A stretch of 6,796 bases of DNA from Geodermatophilaceae bacterium (GCA_013812385.1 JACCTM010000021.1:1-6796); one strand, 5' to 3'; positions 1 to 5,825 are shown, counted from the first letter of the stretch. Numbers and translations: made by a program. Notes: generated by a model from the letters alone, not told the origin.

Positions 1-809
1 AGCAGGATGTGCGGGACCTTGCGCCCGTTCACGATGGTGCCGTTGGTCGAACCGAGATCGACGACGTTGGCCGCACCGTTGGCCAGTTGTACGTCAACAT
101 GCCGCCGTGAGACACCTGTGTCGGGAAGCCGGATCGAAGCCTCGGTCCCACGGCCGATGATGTTGCTTCCTTCACGCAGTTCGTGACGGGTGTTCGGCCC
201 GTCGACGACCAGCGCATGCGACACCGGGACCGCTGACCGAGTAGGCGGGGAGGCCCCGACCGGGCCCCGGCCCGGCACCGGCGGCATGCCGACCCGAGGG
301 GGAGCGGACCGCGCAGCGGCGGCGGCGGGTAGCGGGGGCACGGGCGGAAGCCCACCGGCAGGGCCGCGTGGTGGGGCGGCACCGGCGGCCTGCCTCCCGT
401 CGCGTGCCGACGGAGCCGGAAATGCAGCTGACCCGGGATCGGCGTCCACTCGGCTGTCGACGTGGAAGACACCGGTCGGCAGGTCGTCGTCGCGGGCCAG
501 GCTGACCTGGATCTTTCCGAAGGTCGACCAGCCCTCCGCGTCGACGTGCTCGTGCACCATCTCGGCCATGGTGGCGCTGAGTTCGGCTTCCCATTCGGAC
601 AGGTAGGCATGGTCGACCGGCCCCAGTCGTACGACATAGCGGTTGGGCACCATCACCCGCCCCTCGCCGACGACCATCTTCTGCTCGGTCGCCTCCCGCT
701 CGAGCGCCTTGGCGATCTCGGCCGGGTGCACCTTGCCTTTGAACACGCGCGCAAAAGCCACGCCGACCAGGCCTTCGAGCCTTCGCTCGAAGCGCTGCAG
801 CACGCCCAC
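1..809 (-). CDS. fhaA: FhaA-type protein: DUF3662 domain plus C-terminal FHA domain (partial, 3' end outside window)
   Basis: Reading leftwards from a GTG at 809, 269 codons are visible and the frame stays open to the window edge. The N-terminus MGVLQRFERRLEG and the following ~115 residues match the DUF3662 domain that opens actinobacterial FhaA. Residues ~125-195 form a Pro/Gly/Ala-rich linker. From ~198 an FHA domain begins, with GRG at 219-221, SRRH at 234-237 and STNGT at 254-258, the residues that bind phosphothreonine; its last strands are cut off. The GTG at 809 is chosen because GGAGG lies 5 nt upstream and the family starts MGVL/MGxx; a GTG at 803 is less likely. In mycobacteria FhaA is a substrate of the PknA/PknB kinases and binds the phosphorylated pseudokinase domain of MviN (MurJ), restraining peptidoglycan synthesis. 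The kinase, phosphatase and rodA/pbpA genes would be expected to the left. Family assignment is secure; the partners here are inferred. Confidence 0.93.
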   Translation of the reverse strand, partial: MGVLQRFERRLEGLVGVAFARVFKGKVHPAEIAKALEREATEQKMVVGEGRVMVPNRYVVRLGPVDHAYLSEWEAELSATMAEMVHEHVDAEGWSTFGKIQVSLARDDDLPTGVFHVDSRVDADPGSAAFPAPSARDGRQAAGAAPPRGPAGGLPPVPPLPAAAAARSAPPRVGMPPVPGRGPVGASPPTRSAVPVSHALVVDGPNTRHELREGSNIIGRGTEASIRLPDTGVSRRHVDVQLANGAANVVDLGSTNGTIVNGRKVPHIL

Positions 810-837
810 GTATCCCTCCGGCTTCCTCCGACGCACG

Positions 838-843
838 ATGGTA
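838..843 (-). promoter_or_regulatory. possible -10 element for fhaA
   Basis: On the minus strand TACCAT fits the actinobacterial TANNNT -10 pattern. It would place transcription start near 831 and give a leader of ~22 nt, which contains two purine-rich Shine-Dalgarno-like stretches (GGAGGAAG and GGAGGG) before the GTG at 809. No convincing -35 box is seen; the 6-mer at the expected place is CAAAGA. The call rests on one short motif and its position. Confidence 0.27.
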
Positions 844-945
844 TCGGGGGAGGTGTTGGGTCTTTGTGTTTCAGCCCATTCTGCGTACGGGCTCGCTCAC
901 CGGCGGCCATGTTCGTGGCGGGGCTGGCGCCCGAACACTCGCTGT

Positions 946-951
946 TAGGCT
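946..951 (+). promoter_or_regulatory. possible -10 element for tRNA-Leu
   Basis: TAGGCT fits TANNNT and ends 12 bp before the mature tRNA 5' end at 964, so transcription could begin ~5-7 nt upstream of the tRNA, with RNase P removing a short leader. No good -35 box is visible. The rest of the 810-963 spacer holds no recognisable gene and must carry both the fhaA and the tRNA promoters. Confidence 0.33.
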
Positions 952-963
952 GGGCGACCGCTG

Positions 964-1046
964 GGGCAAGTGGCGGAATGGCAGACGCGCACGGTTCAGG
1001 TCCGTGTGTCCGAAAGGACGTGGGGGTTCAACTCCCCCCTTGCCCA
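964..1046 (+). tRNA. tRNA-Leu (anticodon CAG)
   Basis: A complete class II tRNA folds by eye. The acceptor stem GGGCAAG (964-970) pairs with CTTGCCC (1039-1045) and is followed by discriminator A1046, as expected for leucine. The anticodon stem CACGG/CCGTG (990-994/1002-1006) encloses loop TTCAGGT, giving anticodon CAG at 997-999. A long variable arm GTCC-GAAA-GGAC (1008-1019) is typical of Leu/Ser/bacterial Tyr. The T-arm GGGGG-TTCAACT-CCCCC spans 1022-1038. The 3' CCA is not encoded, because the bases after A1046 are CCC. This tRNA reads CTG, the dominant leucine codon in high-GC genomes. It lies divergently upstream of fhaA, an arrangement also known in mycobacteria. No hairpin with a T-run follows it in the 70 bp before the next gene. 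Confidence 0.97.
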
Positions 1047-1116
1047 CCCGAGTCGCGCCGCCTGCTGCAGCCGCATCCGGCCGAACGCAGCCTGGACGTG
1101 TTGGCCGGGCCGAGCC

Positions 1117-1605
1117 TCAGAGCTGCCGATGCATGATGTGCAGCCCGACGAAACCATGGACCGGGTGCTGAAAGGCTTCGGGCACCGTGGCCAGCACCTC
1201 GAAACCCAGTGACCGCCACAGCCTGACGGCCGCGACATTCGTCTCCACGACGGCGTTGAACTGCATGGCGCGGTAACCGGCCGACCGCGCCCAGGCCAGG
1301 GCATCCTGTCCGAGAGCCCGGCCCACGCCTGCGCCGCCACACCGCGGGTCGACCATGAAACTGGCGGTGGCCACATGAGCGCCGGGACCGCCGTGGTTGG
1401 GGTGCATCTTCGCCGTACCCTGCACGCTGCCCTCGTCGTCGACCGCCACGACCGTACGACCCGGCGGCGCCAGCATCCAGAGGTCGCGTGCCTCGTCCTC
1501 GGTGGGGTCGGGGTCGTAGCTGTAGGTCTGGCCAGCCGCGACGATCCGCTGCCAGAAGGGCCAGATCGCGGCCCAGTCCAGCGGGGTCGCGGCACGGATC
1601 AACAC
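1117..1605 (-). CDS. GNAT family N-acetyltransferase
   Basis: A 162-residue protein on the minus strand fits a single GNAT domain. It starts IRAATPLDWAAIW (residues 3-15), followed by strands around TVVAVDDEGSVQGTAKM (51-67) and ASFMVDP (81-87). The acetyl-CoA pyrophosphate loop RCGGAG (R/QxxGxG/A) is at 88-93. The late GNAT signature follows as NAVVETNVAAVRLWRSLGF (117-135) and the end is HIMHRQL. It would transfer an acetyl group from acetyl-CoA to an amine; the acceptor cannot be told. The frame is open further upstream, to 1809, but residues before VLIRAAT are low in family character and antisense to the neighbouring gene. GTG 1605 is therefore preferred, with TTG 1602 or CTG 1617 possible. 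No Shine-Dalgarno is visible and the transcript may be leaderless. It converges with the tRNA gene and diverges from the next GNAT, whose start lies 1 bp away. Confidence 0.88.
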   Translation of the reverse strand: MLIRAATPLDWAAIWPFWQRIVAAGQTYSYDPDPTEDEARDLWMLAPPGRTVVAVDDEGSVQGTAKMHPNHGGPGAHVATASFMVDPRCGGAGVGRALGQDALAWARSAGYRAMQFNAVVETNVAAVRLWRSLGFEVLATVPEAFQHPVHGFVGLHIMHRQL

Positions 1606-1606
1606 G

Positions 1607-2155
1607 GTGCGCGTCAGACTAGGCCAGGTGGCCGACGCACTCGAGGTACGCGATGCCGAGCCGGGTGACGTCGTGGCGATCGCCCGGATCTTCGCCCCGT
1701 ATGCGCTCGAGTCAGCACTGACTTTGGACACCGTCCCGTTCACCGAAGCCGAGTGGCTCGACAAGCTGCACGCCGCACGCCACGTGGAGCATCCGTTTCT
1801 GGTGGCCATCCTCGACTCGACCGTGATCGGGTACGCCTACGTCACACCGTGGAAGGCCAAGCCGGGCTACTCGCAAACGGTGGAGAACTCGATCTACCTG
1901 GCTCCTGAGTACGCAGGCCGTGGGTACGGGCGCGCTCTGCTGCGGGAACTGCTGGTTCGCGCCGCCGACGCCGGGCTGCGCCAGGTCGTCGCAGTCATCG
2001 CAGACAGCGGAAACCCGGCGTCGCAGGCCCTGCACAGGTCGGCGGGGTTCACCGAGGCCGGCCGCCTCCGGCAGGTCGGCGTCAAACACGGCCGGTGGAT
2101 CGACACCGTCTTGATGCAGTGCAGCCTGGACGAACGCCAAGCCCCGCCTGCCTAG
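1607..2155 (+). CDS. phosphinothricin acetyltransferase-like GNAT (PAT/YncA type)
   Basis: Numbering is from GTG 1607 (182 aa). The PAT/YncA-like landmarks are LEVRDAEPGDV at 12-22, GYAYVTPWKAKPGY at 75-88, TVENSIYLAPEYAGRGYGRALL at 91-112 (written 91-102 and 103-112), SGNPASQALHRSAGF at 134-148 and the family-typical VKHGRWIDTVLMQ at 159-171. Glu93 matches the acidic residue of the PAT TVES motif that is proposed as general base. The CoA loop reads AGRGYG, with Ala where R/Q is usual. Relatives acetylate phosphinothricin, methionine sulfoximine/sulfone or similar amino-acid analogues; the substrate here is not known. A start at GTG 1628 (MADALEVRD) would give 175 aa, fits family length better and leaves 22 bp to the divergent gene. 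Neither start has a strong ribosome-binding site. It is unlike the adjacent minus-strand GNAT, so the two are not a recent duplication. Confidence 0.9.
   Translation: MRVRLGQVADALEVRDAEPGDVVAIARIFAPYALESALTLDTVPFTEAEWLDKLHAARHVEHPFLVAILDSTVIGYAYVTPWKAKPGYSQTVENSIYLAPEYAGRGYGRALLRELLVRAADAGLRQVVAVIADSGNPASQALHRSAGFTEAGRLRQVGVKHGRWIDTVLMQCSLDERQAPPA
1616..1621 (-). promoter_or_regulatory. possible -10 element for the minus-strand GNAT, lying within the divergent GNAT gene
   Basis: Minus-strand TAGTCT fits TANNNT and ends 10 nt before GTG 1605, so transcription could begin within ~0-4 nt of the start codon, giving a leaderless or near-leaderless mRNA. That would explain the lack of a Shine-Dalgarno. 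If the plus-strand GNAT starts at 1607, this promoter lies inside its coding sequence. The -35 position (TCGAGT) is a poor match. Confidence 0.3.
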
Positions 2156-2195
2156 TCGTGTCGAGCTTCATGATCAGCTGGTGAACAATGCAACC

Positions 2196-2609
2196 ATGTC
2201 TGTTCGTATCGCGGTTATGTGCATCGATGCGCGTGATCCCGGCCGTGTCGCCGACTTCTGGGCGGCGGCTCTGGGCTGGGAGGCCTGGCCCGATCCCGAC
2301 GAGGGCGTGGTGAGCCTGGCGCCGCCCGGCTCATCCGGGCCATCCGGCGTCGGCGGGCCGTCCATCGACGTGCTCCCCGTACCCGAGGCCAAGGCAGGAA
2401 AGAATCGGCTGCACTTCGACCTGCGGGCCGACCGCACGACCCAGACCGAAGAGGTCGACCGGCTGTTGGCCTTGGGGGCGACGCGGGTGGACGTGGGGCA
2501 GGACCCGGACGTCAGTTGGGTCGTCCTGGCCGATCCCGAGGGAAACGAGTTCTGTGTGCTGCAGCGCTCGGTCCAGGAAGTCGAGGGTCGGGCTAACCCG
2601 AGTTGTTGA
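2196..2609 (+). CDS. VOC family protein, glyoxalase-like (PF18029-like)
   Basis: A 137-residue single VOC domain (paired beta-alpha-beta-beta-beta units). It opens MSVRIAVMCIDARDPGRVADFW, the typical glyoxalase-like start in which a strand is followed by an FWAAALGW helix (21-28). The second half carries LHFDL at 72-76 and LADPEGNEFCVL at 111-122. H73 and E118 sit at metal-ligand positions, but the first ligand position holds V7 rather than His, so a complete H-H-E triad is absent. A Gly/Ser/Pro-rich loop (PPGSSGPSGVGGPS, 43-56) is inserted in the first half. ATG 2196 is chosen because it fits family starts; an in-frame GTG at 2181 would add five residues, and neither has a clear Shine-Dalgarno. 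It lies 40 bp after the PAT-like gene and 46 bp before the cupin. Function is unknown; such proteins are often annotated as glyoxalase/bleomycin-resistance-like. Confidence 0.87.
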   Translation: MSVRIAVMCIDARDPGRVADFWAAALGWEAWPDPDEGVVSLAPPGSSGPSGVGGPSIDVLPVPEAKAGKNRLHFDLRADRTTQTEEVDRLLALGATRVDVGQDPDVSWVVLADPEGNEFCVLQRSVQEVEGRANPSC

Positions 2610-2623
2610 TCCTGTACGAGGGC

Positions 2624-2629
2624 TAGCCT
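2624..2629 (+). promoter_or_regulatory. possible -10 element/operator upstream of the cupin gene
   Basis: TAGCCT fits TANNNT, with a weak TTGTTG -35-like hexamer at 2603-2608 (15-bp spacer) over the stop codon of the preceding gene. The -10 is embedded in a short inverted repeat, CGAGG (2617-2621) and CCTCG (2627-2631), so a repressor site is conceivable. An internal promoter here would start the cupin-VOC part of the run separately. Evidence is motif matching only. Confidence 0.25.
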
Positions 2630-2655
2630 CGGTCGGGTCGGTCAAGGGAGGTGCG

Positions 2656-3144
2656 ATGTCGTACCCGGAATCGCGCTATACGGCGGCCACAGGTGAGGTC
2701 AGCGCGACCTTGCGACGCCGCGAGCATGAACCGGATCTGACCTACCCGTCCGGAAACACCGTGAACTACCTCGCCACTGCCGCATCGACCAACGGCCAGT
2801 TCGGGCTGTACCGCTGGGAGATGGGACCCACGCCCAGCGGTCCGGGGCCGCACTTCCACAAGACGATCTCGGAGTCCTTCTTCGTCCTGTCCGGGACCGT
2901 CCGGTTGTACGACGGCGCTACCTGGATCGACGGGCGGCCAGGCGATTTCCTGTTCGTACCCGAAGGCGGGATCCACGCCTTTCGCAACGAGTCCGGCGAA
3001 CCAGCCGCCATGCTGCTGATGTTCGCTCCTGGCGCACCCCGCGAGGACTACTTCGAGGGGCTCGCCGAAATCGGACGAGGACGACAACTCACCGACGAGG
3101 AACTCGCCGAGTTCTATCTGCGCCACGACAACCACTGGCTATGA
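2656..3144 (+). CDS. single-domain cupin protein
   Basis: A 162-residue protein with one conserved cupin barrel. Motif 1 is PHFHKTISESFFVLSG (65-80), giving ligands H66, H68 and E73. Motif 2 is PGDFLFVPEGGIHAFRN (95-111), matching G(X)5PXG(X)2H(X)3N, with H107 as the fourth ligand. All four metal-binding residues are present, so it should bind a divalent metal, but cupins range from dioxygenases and isomerases to ligand sensors and the reaction cannot be read from sequence. The C-terminal tail (~135-162) is an acidic helix, LTDEELAEFYLRHDNHWL. ATG 2656 is well supported by AAGGGAGG at 2644-2651, the best ribosome-binding site in this run; the frame continues upstream but without family character. 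The flanking gaps to both VOC genes are 46 bp, so co-transcription is likely. Confidence 0.93.
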   Translation: MSYPESRYTAATGEVSATLRRREHEPDLTYPSGNTVNYLATAASTNGQFGLYRWEMGPTPSGPGPHFHKTISESFFVLSGTVRLYDGATWIDGRPGDFLFVPEGGIHAFRNESGEPAAMLLMFAPGAPREDYFEGLAEIGRGRQLTDEELAEFYLRHDNHWL

Positions 3145-3190
3145 GCCCACACGCGGCCGGCGAACTGGCCCGCTGCCGAGGAGATTCCTG

Positions 3191-3574
3191 ATGAGCATCC
3201 GACTGAACCACACGATCGTCCACGCCCGCGACAAGCAAGCCTCCGCCTCGTTCCTGAGCGAGATCCTCGGCGTGGGCATGCCGACGCCGTACGGTCCGTT
3301 CCTCGTCGTCGACGTCGACAACGAGGTGTCCTTGGACTACATCGACGTCGAGACCGAGATCGGGTCGCAGCATTACGCCTTCTTGGTGGATGACGCCGAC
3401 TTCGAGGAGATCTTCGGGCGGATCCGCGACCGGAAGCTTCGCCATTGGGCCGACCCCGGCAGGTCCAAGCCGGGTGAGATCAACACCAACGACGGCGGCC
3501 GCGGGGTCTATTGGCAGGACCCCGACGGGCACCTGCTTGAAATCATCACCCGCCCGTACGGCAGTGAAGGCTGA
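3191..3574 (+). CDS. VOC family protein, extradiol-dioxygenase-like
   Basis: A 127-residue VOC domain beginning MSIRLNHTIVHARD and ending with the hallmark GRGVYWQDPDGHLLEIITRP (104-122, with residues before and after it in frame). H7, H61 (in SQHYAFLVDD) and E117 give a complete 2-His-1-carboxylate triad, so unlike the VOC protein upstream it should bind Fe(II), Mn(II) or another divalent metal. Short single-domain relatives are annotated as glyoxalase or ring-cleavage-dioxygenase-like; no substrate can be assigned. ATG 3191 is supported by GAGGAG at 3178-3183 with a 7-nt spacer. It is 46 bp after the cupin and 61 bp before the BrkB gene, and probably shares a transcript with the cupin. Confidence 0.92.
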   Translation: MSIRLNHTIVHARDKQASASFLSEILGVGMPTPYGPFLVVDVDNEVSLDYIDVETEIGSQHYAFLVDDADFEEIFGRIRDRKLRHWADPGRSKPGEINTNDGGRGVYWQDPDGHLLEIITRPYGSEG

Positions 3575-3614
3575 CTCGACAGCAGCCAAGGCACAGCTCC
3601 GCGCCATCGCTTGC

Positions 3615-3636
3615 CCGGTCAGGCATTCTTGACCGG
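3615..3636 (+). repeat. 7-bp inverted repeat overlapping the BrkB start codon
   Basis: CCGGTCA (3615-3621) and TGACCGG (3630-3636) are perfect inverted copies separated by 8 nt (GGCATTCT). The last base of the right arm is the G of the GTG start. It could be an operator, an mRNA hairpin hiding the start codon, or a weak terminator for the VOC gene upstream, although no T-run follows. The repeat is seen directly; any role is inferred. Confidence 0.45.
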
Positions 3637-4811
3637 TGACCACTGACGCCGCGCCGGAAGTCGACCGGTTGGCGCAGCGTGCGGATGCGGCAGGGACGAC
3701 TCCGGCGGCCCGTACGACCGAGCCGTGGCATCGGCACGGTGGCGGCCCCGACCCCACTGCCGACGGGCCGGTCGTACAGCGCTGGCGCAAGGTCGCCGGC
3801 CGGACCCTGTCCAAGGCGTGGGACGACTCGCTGTTCGGGATCAGCTCGCAGGCCGCCTTCTGGTCGGCGATGTCCACGGCCCCGCTACTGCTTGCCCTGC
3901 TCGGTCTGGTGGGGCCGGTGGCCGAGTTCTTCGGTCCGGAGACGATCATCACGGTCCAGGAGCAGCTCGAACGGTTCCTGCGAACGATCTTCAGCCCCGA
4001 GGTCGCCGACAACCTCCTCGGCGAGACGGTCGAAACGATCCTGGACTCCACCAAAAGCGGGGTCATCTCCGTCGGGCTGGTGATCAGCTTCTGGGCCGGA
4101 TCTTCGGCCATCTCGGCCTTCGTCGAGGCGATCACGATCGCGTACGGGCAACACGAGGTACGACACCCGGTACGCGAGCGCTTCTTCGCCCTGGGGCTCT
4201 ACATGATCGCGTTGTTCGCCGGGATCCTCCTGCTGCCGTTGATCGCCATCGGCCCCGACCTGCTGCCGAAGCTGTTTCCGGGAGGAATCCGGGACGAGGT
4301 CGCCTCGGTGGTCTCCTTCGCCTACTACCCTGCGCTGGGCGTCATCCTGATCGTGCTGCTGGCGACGCTGTACAAGGTGGCTCCCAAGCGGCGGCACGCG
4401 TGGCGACGCGGATTGCCAGGCGCTCTGCTCGCCGCGGGTCTGTTCCTGATCGCCAGCCTGGGCCTGCGGCTCTACCTGACCTACGCCTACTCCAACGGCC
4501 TGACCTACGGGGCGTTGACGACGCCGATCACCTTCCTGATCTTCTACTACCTCGCCTCACTGGCCATCGTCCTGGGCGCGCAGTTCAACAACGCGCTGTT
4601 GGAGTACTACCCGCCGAGGATCGTCACCACGACAAAGGCCTCGGGCTGGAAGTTGGCGCCTCGCGTGCGTGGGGCGTTGAGCTTTTCCAGGCCTGCGCGA
4701 TCACCGACGGGTCAGAACTCACCGGTCGCGGACGGCGCGCCAGTCGCGGACGGCACAGTCAGTCCGACCAGCAGCGCTCAGGAGAAGCCGCCCGGCGTGC
4801 GTGAGGTGTAG
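3636..4811 (+). CDS. YihY/virulence factor BrkB family integral membrane protein
   Basis: A 391-residue protein with the six-helix YihY/BrkB core at ~74-97, 142-166, 183-206, 225-247, 260-282 and 294-318. Family landmarks are FGISSQAAFWSAMSTAPLLL (67-86), WAGSSAISAFVEAITIAYG (153-171), YKVAPKRRHAWRRGLPGALL (246-265) and FYYLASLAIVLGAQFNN (303-319). An amphipathic stretch, 100-140, sits between helices 1 and 2. Two polar extensions flank the core: ~60 N-terminal residues rich in Ala/Thr/Pro and a ~65-residue basic, Pro/Ser-rich tail. BrkB was named for serum resistance in Bordetella, but the molecular function of the family is unsettled, and RNase BN is a misassignment. GTG 3636 is the first in-frame start; it has no Shine-Dalgarno and overlaps an inverted repeat. 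The last 34 bp overlap the convergent aldo-keto reductase gene. Confidence 0.93.
   Translation: MTTDAAPEVDRLAQRADAAGTTPAARTTEPWHRHGGGPDPTADGPVVQRWRKVAGRTLSKAWDDSLFGISSQAAFWSAMSTAPLLLALLGLVGPVAEFFGPETIITVQEQLERFLRTIFSPEVADNLLGETVETILDSTKSGVISVGLVISFWAGSSAISAFVEAITIAYGQHEVRHPVRERFFALGLYMIALFAGILLLPLIAIGPDLLPKLFPGGIRDEVASVVSFAYYPALGVILIVLLATLYKVAPKRRHAWRRGLPGALLAAGLFLIASLGLRLYLTYAYSNGLTYGALTTPITFLIFYYLASLAIVLGAQFNNALLEYYPPRIVTTTKASGWKLAPRVRGALSFSRPARSPTGQNSPVADGAPVADGTVSPTSSAQEKPPGVREV
4722..4757 (+). repeat. two tandem 18-bp units in the BrkB tail (PVADGA/PVADGT)
   Basis: Units 4722-4739 and 4740-4757 are adjacent, in frame and differ at three positions, all G to A. Both contain GTCGCGGACGGC. 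They encode PVADGA then PVADGT in the cytoplasmic-looking C-terminal tail, 20 bp before the overlap with the convergent gene. This looks like a small, fairly recent in-frame duplication in a tolerant disordered region. Confidence 0.8.
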
Positions 4812-5752
4812 GGCTCCTGGAGTCGGGTGATCTCCTCCGCGGTCAGTCGCAGGTCGACCGCTGCGAGCGCGTCGTCGAGATGCTGATCCTTGGTCACTCC
4901 GACGATCGGCGCTGTGATCACCGGATTGGCCAGCACCCAAGCCAGGGCCACCTGCGCCCGGGAGACGTCGCGGGCGGCGGCGAGCTCGGCAACCCGGGTC
5001 ACGATCTTGCGGTCGCTCCCCTTGCCGTACAGCTTGGGCAGGACCTGGTCGCTACCCGACCGGTTCGTGGACTCGTCCCAGTCACGGGTCAACCGGCCGC
5101 GAGCGAGCGGGCTCCACGGGATCACGCCGATGCCCTGGTCGGCGCACAACGGCAGCATCTCGCGCTCCTCCTCACGGTCGAGGAGGTTGTACTGGTCCTG
5201 CATCGACACGAATCGGGTCCAGCCATGCTCGCCGGCGGTATAGAGCGCCTTGCTGAACTGCCAAGCCCACATCGACGAGGCGCCGAGGTAACGGGCCCGA
5301 CCTGAGCGGACCACCTCGTCGAGTGCCTCCAGGGTTTCCTCGATCGGGGTGTTCGGATCCCAACGGTGGATTTGATAGAGGTCGACGTAGTCGGTGCCCA
5401 GCCGCTCCAGGCTGGCATCGATCTCATGCAGGATCGCCTTGCGGGACAGACCGCCGCCGTTGGGCCCCGGCCGCATCGGCATGAACACCTTGGTGGCCAG
5501 AACGACGTCTTCACGCCGGGCGAAATCGTTGAGCGCCCGCCCGACGATCTCCTCGCTGCTGCCATCCGAGTAGGTATTCGCCGTGTCGAAGAAGGTGATC
5601 CCGGAGGCCAGCGCCTTTTCCAGGAACGGTCGACTTTGATCCTCGGGCATGCTCCAGGGGTGTGCGCCGCGGGCGGGATCGCCGAAACTCATGCAGCCCA
5701 GGCAGATCCGCGAGACCTGCAGGCCGGTCGTACCCAGTCGGACGTACTCCAT
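4778..5752 (-). CDS. yajO: aldo/keto reductase, YajO type
   Basis: A full-length 324-residue AKR (family usually ~310-350) with a TIM-barrel layout. The N-terminus is MEYVRLGTTGLQVSRICLGC. The catalytic tetrad is D56, Y61, K88 and H129, seen in FFDTANTYSDGSSEEIVGRA (54-73), TKVF (87-90) and YQIHRWD (126-132). The regions VSMQDQYNLLDREEEREMLP and VIPWSPLARGRLTR closely resemble E. coli YajO as I recall it. The protein should use NADPH to reduce carbonyls. YajO is annotated as 1-deoxyxylulose-5-phosphate synthase-like, but the physiological substrate here is unproven. ATG 5752 is supported by GAGAGGG with a 6-nt spacer. The gene converges on and overlaps BrkB by 34 bp, and diverges from the AI-2E permease gene across 137 bp. 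Confidence 0.94.
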   Translation of the reverse strand: MEYVRLGTTGLQVSRICLGCMSFGDPARGAHPWSMPEDQSRPFLEKALASGITFFDTANTYSDGSSEEIVGRALNDFARREDVVLATKVFMPMRPGPNGGGLSRKAILHEIDASLERLGTDYVDLYQIHRWDPNTPIEETLEALDEVVRSGRARYLGASSMWAWQFSKALYTAGEHGWTRFVSMQDQYNLLDREEEREMLPLCADQGIGVIPWSPLARGRLTRDWDESTNRSGSDQVLPKLYGKGSDRKIVTRVAELAAARDVSRAQVALAWVLANPVITAPIVGVTKDQHLDDALAAVDLRLTAEEITRLQEPYTSRTPGGFS

Positions 5753-5825
5753 GCCGTACCCTCTCAGCGCCTTCCTTCGGCCTGCCCCCCGTTCTGCTCC
5801 CGCTTTCGGCCGGTTCGGGATTTCG

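Noticed and set aside
964..1046. tRNA-Leu as an integration site for a mobile island
   Set aside because: No integrase, no repeated copy of the tRNA 3' end and no phage or plasmid genes are visible to the right in this window.
1047..1116. Terminator between tRNA-Leu and the convergent GNAT
   Set aside because: Only imperfect GGCC-based pairing can be drawn, with no T-run on either strand.
462..1136. Open frame of 224 codons on the plus strand across the fhaA 5' region and tRNA
   Set aside because: It runs antisense to the DUF3662 domain and straight through a perfect tRNA-Leu. The translation has no family character. It is a by-product of high-GC third positions.
1606..1809. N-terminal extension of the minus-strand GNAT up to an ATG at 1809
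   Set aside because: The extra 68 residues are Ser/Ala/Thr-rich, lack GNAT features and lie wholly antisense to the PAT-like gene. The domain begins at about 1605.
3089..4135. 348-codon minus-strand open frame opposite the second VOC gene and BrkB
   Set aside because: Both genes on the plus strand have clear family motifs and the minus-strand translation has none. Long antisense frames are expected at this GC content.
3725..4804. 359-codon plus-strand frame overlapping BrkB in another frame
   Set aside because: Its translation is Arg/Gly/Ala/Pro-rich without motifs, while the 3636-4811 frame gives six hydrophobic helices of a known family.
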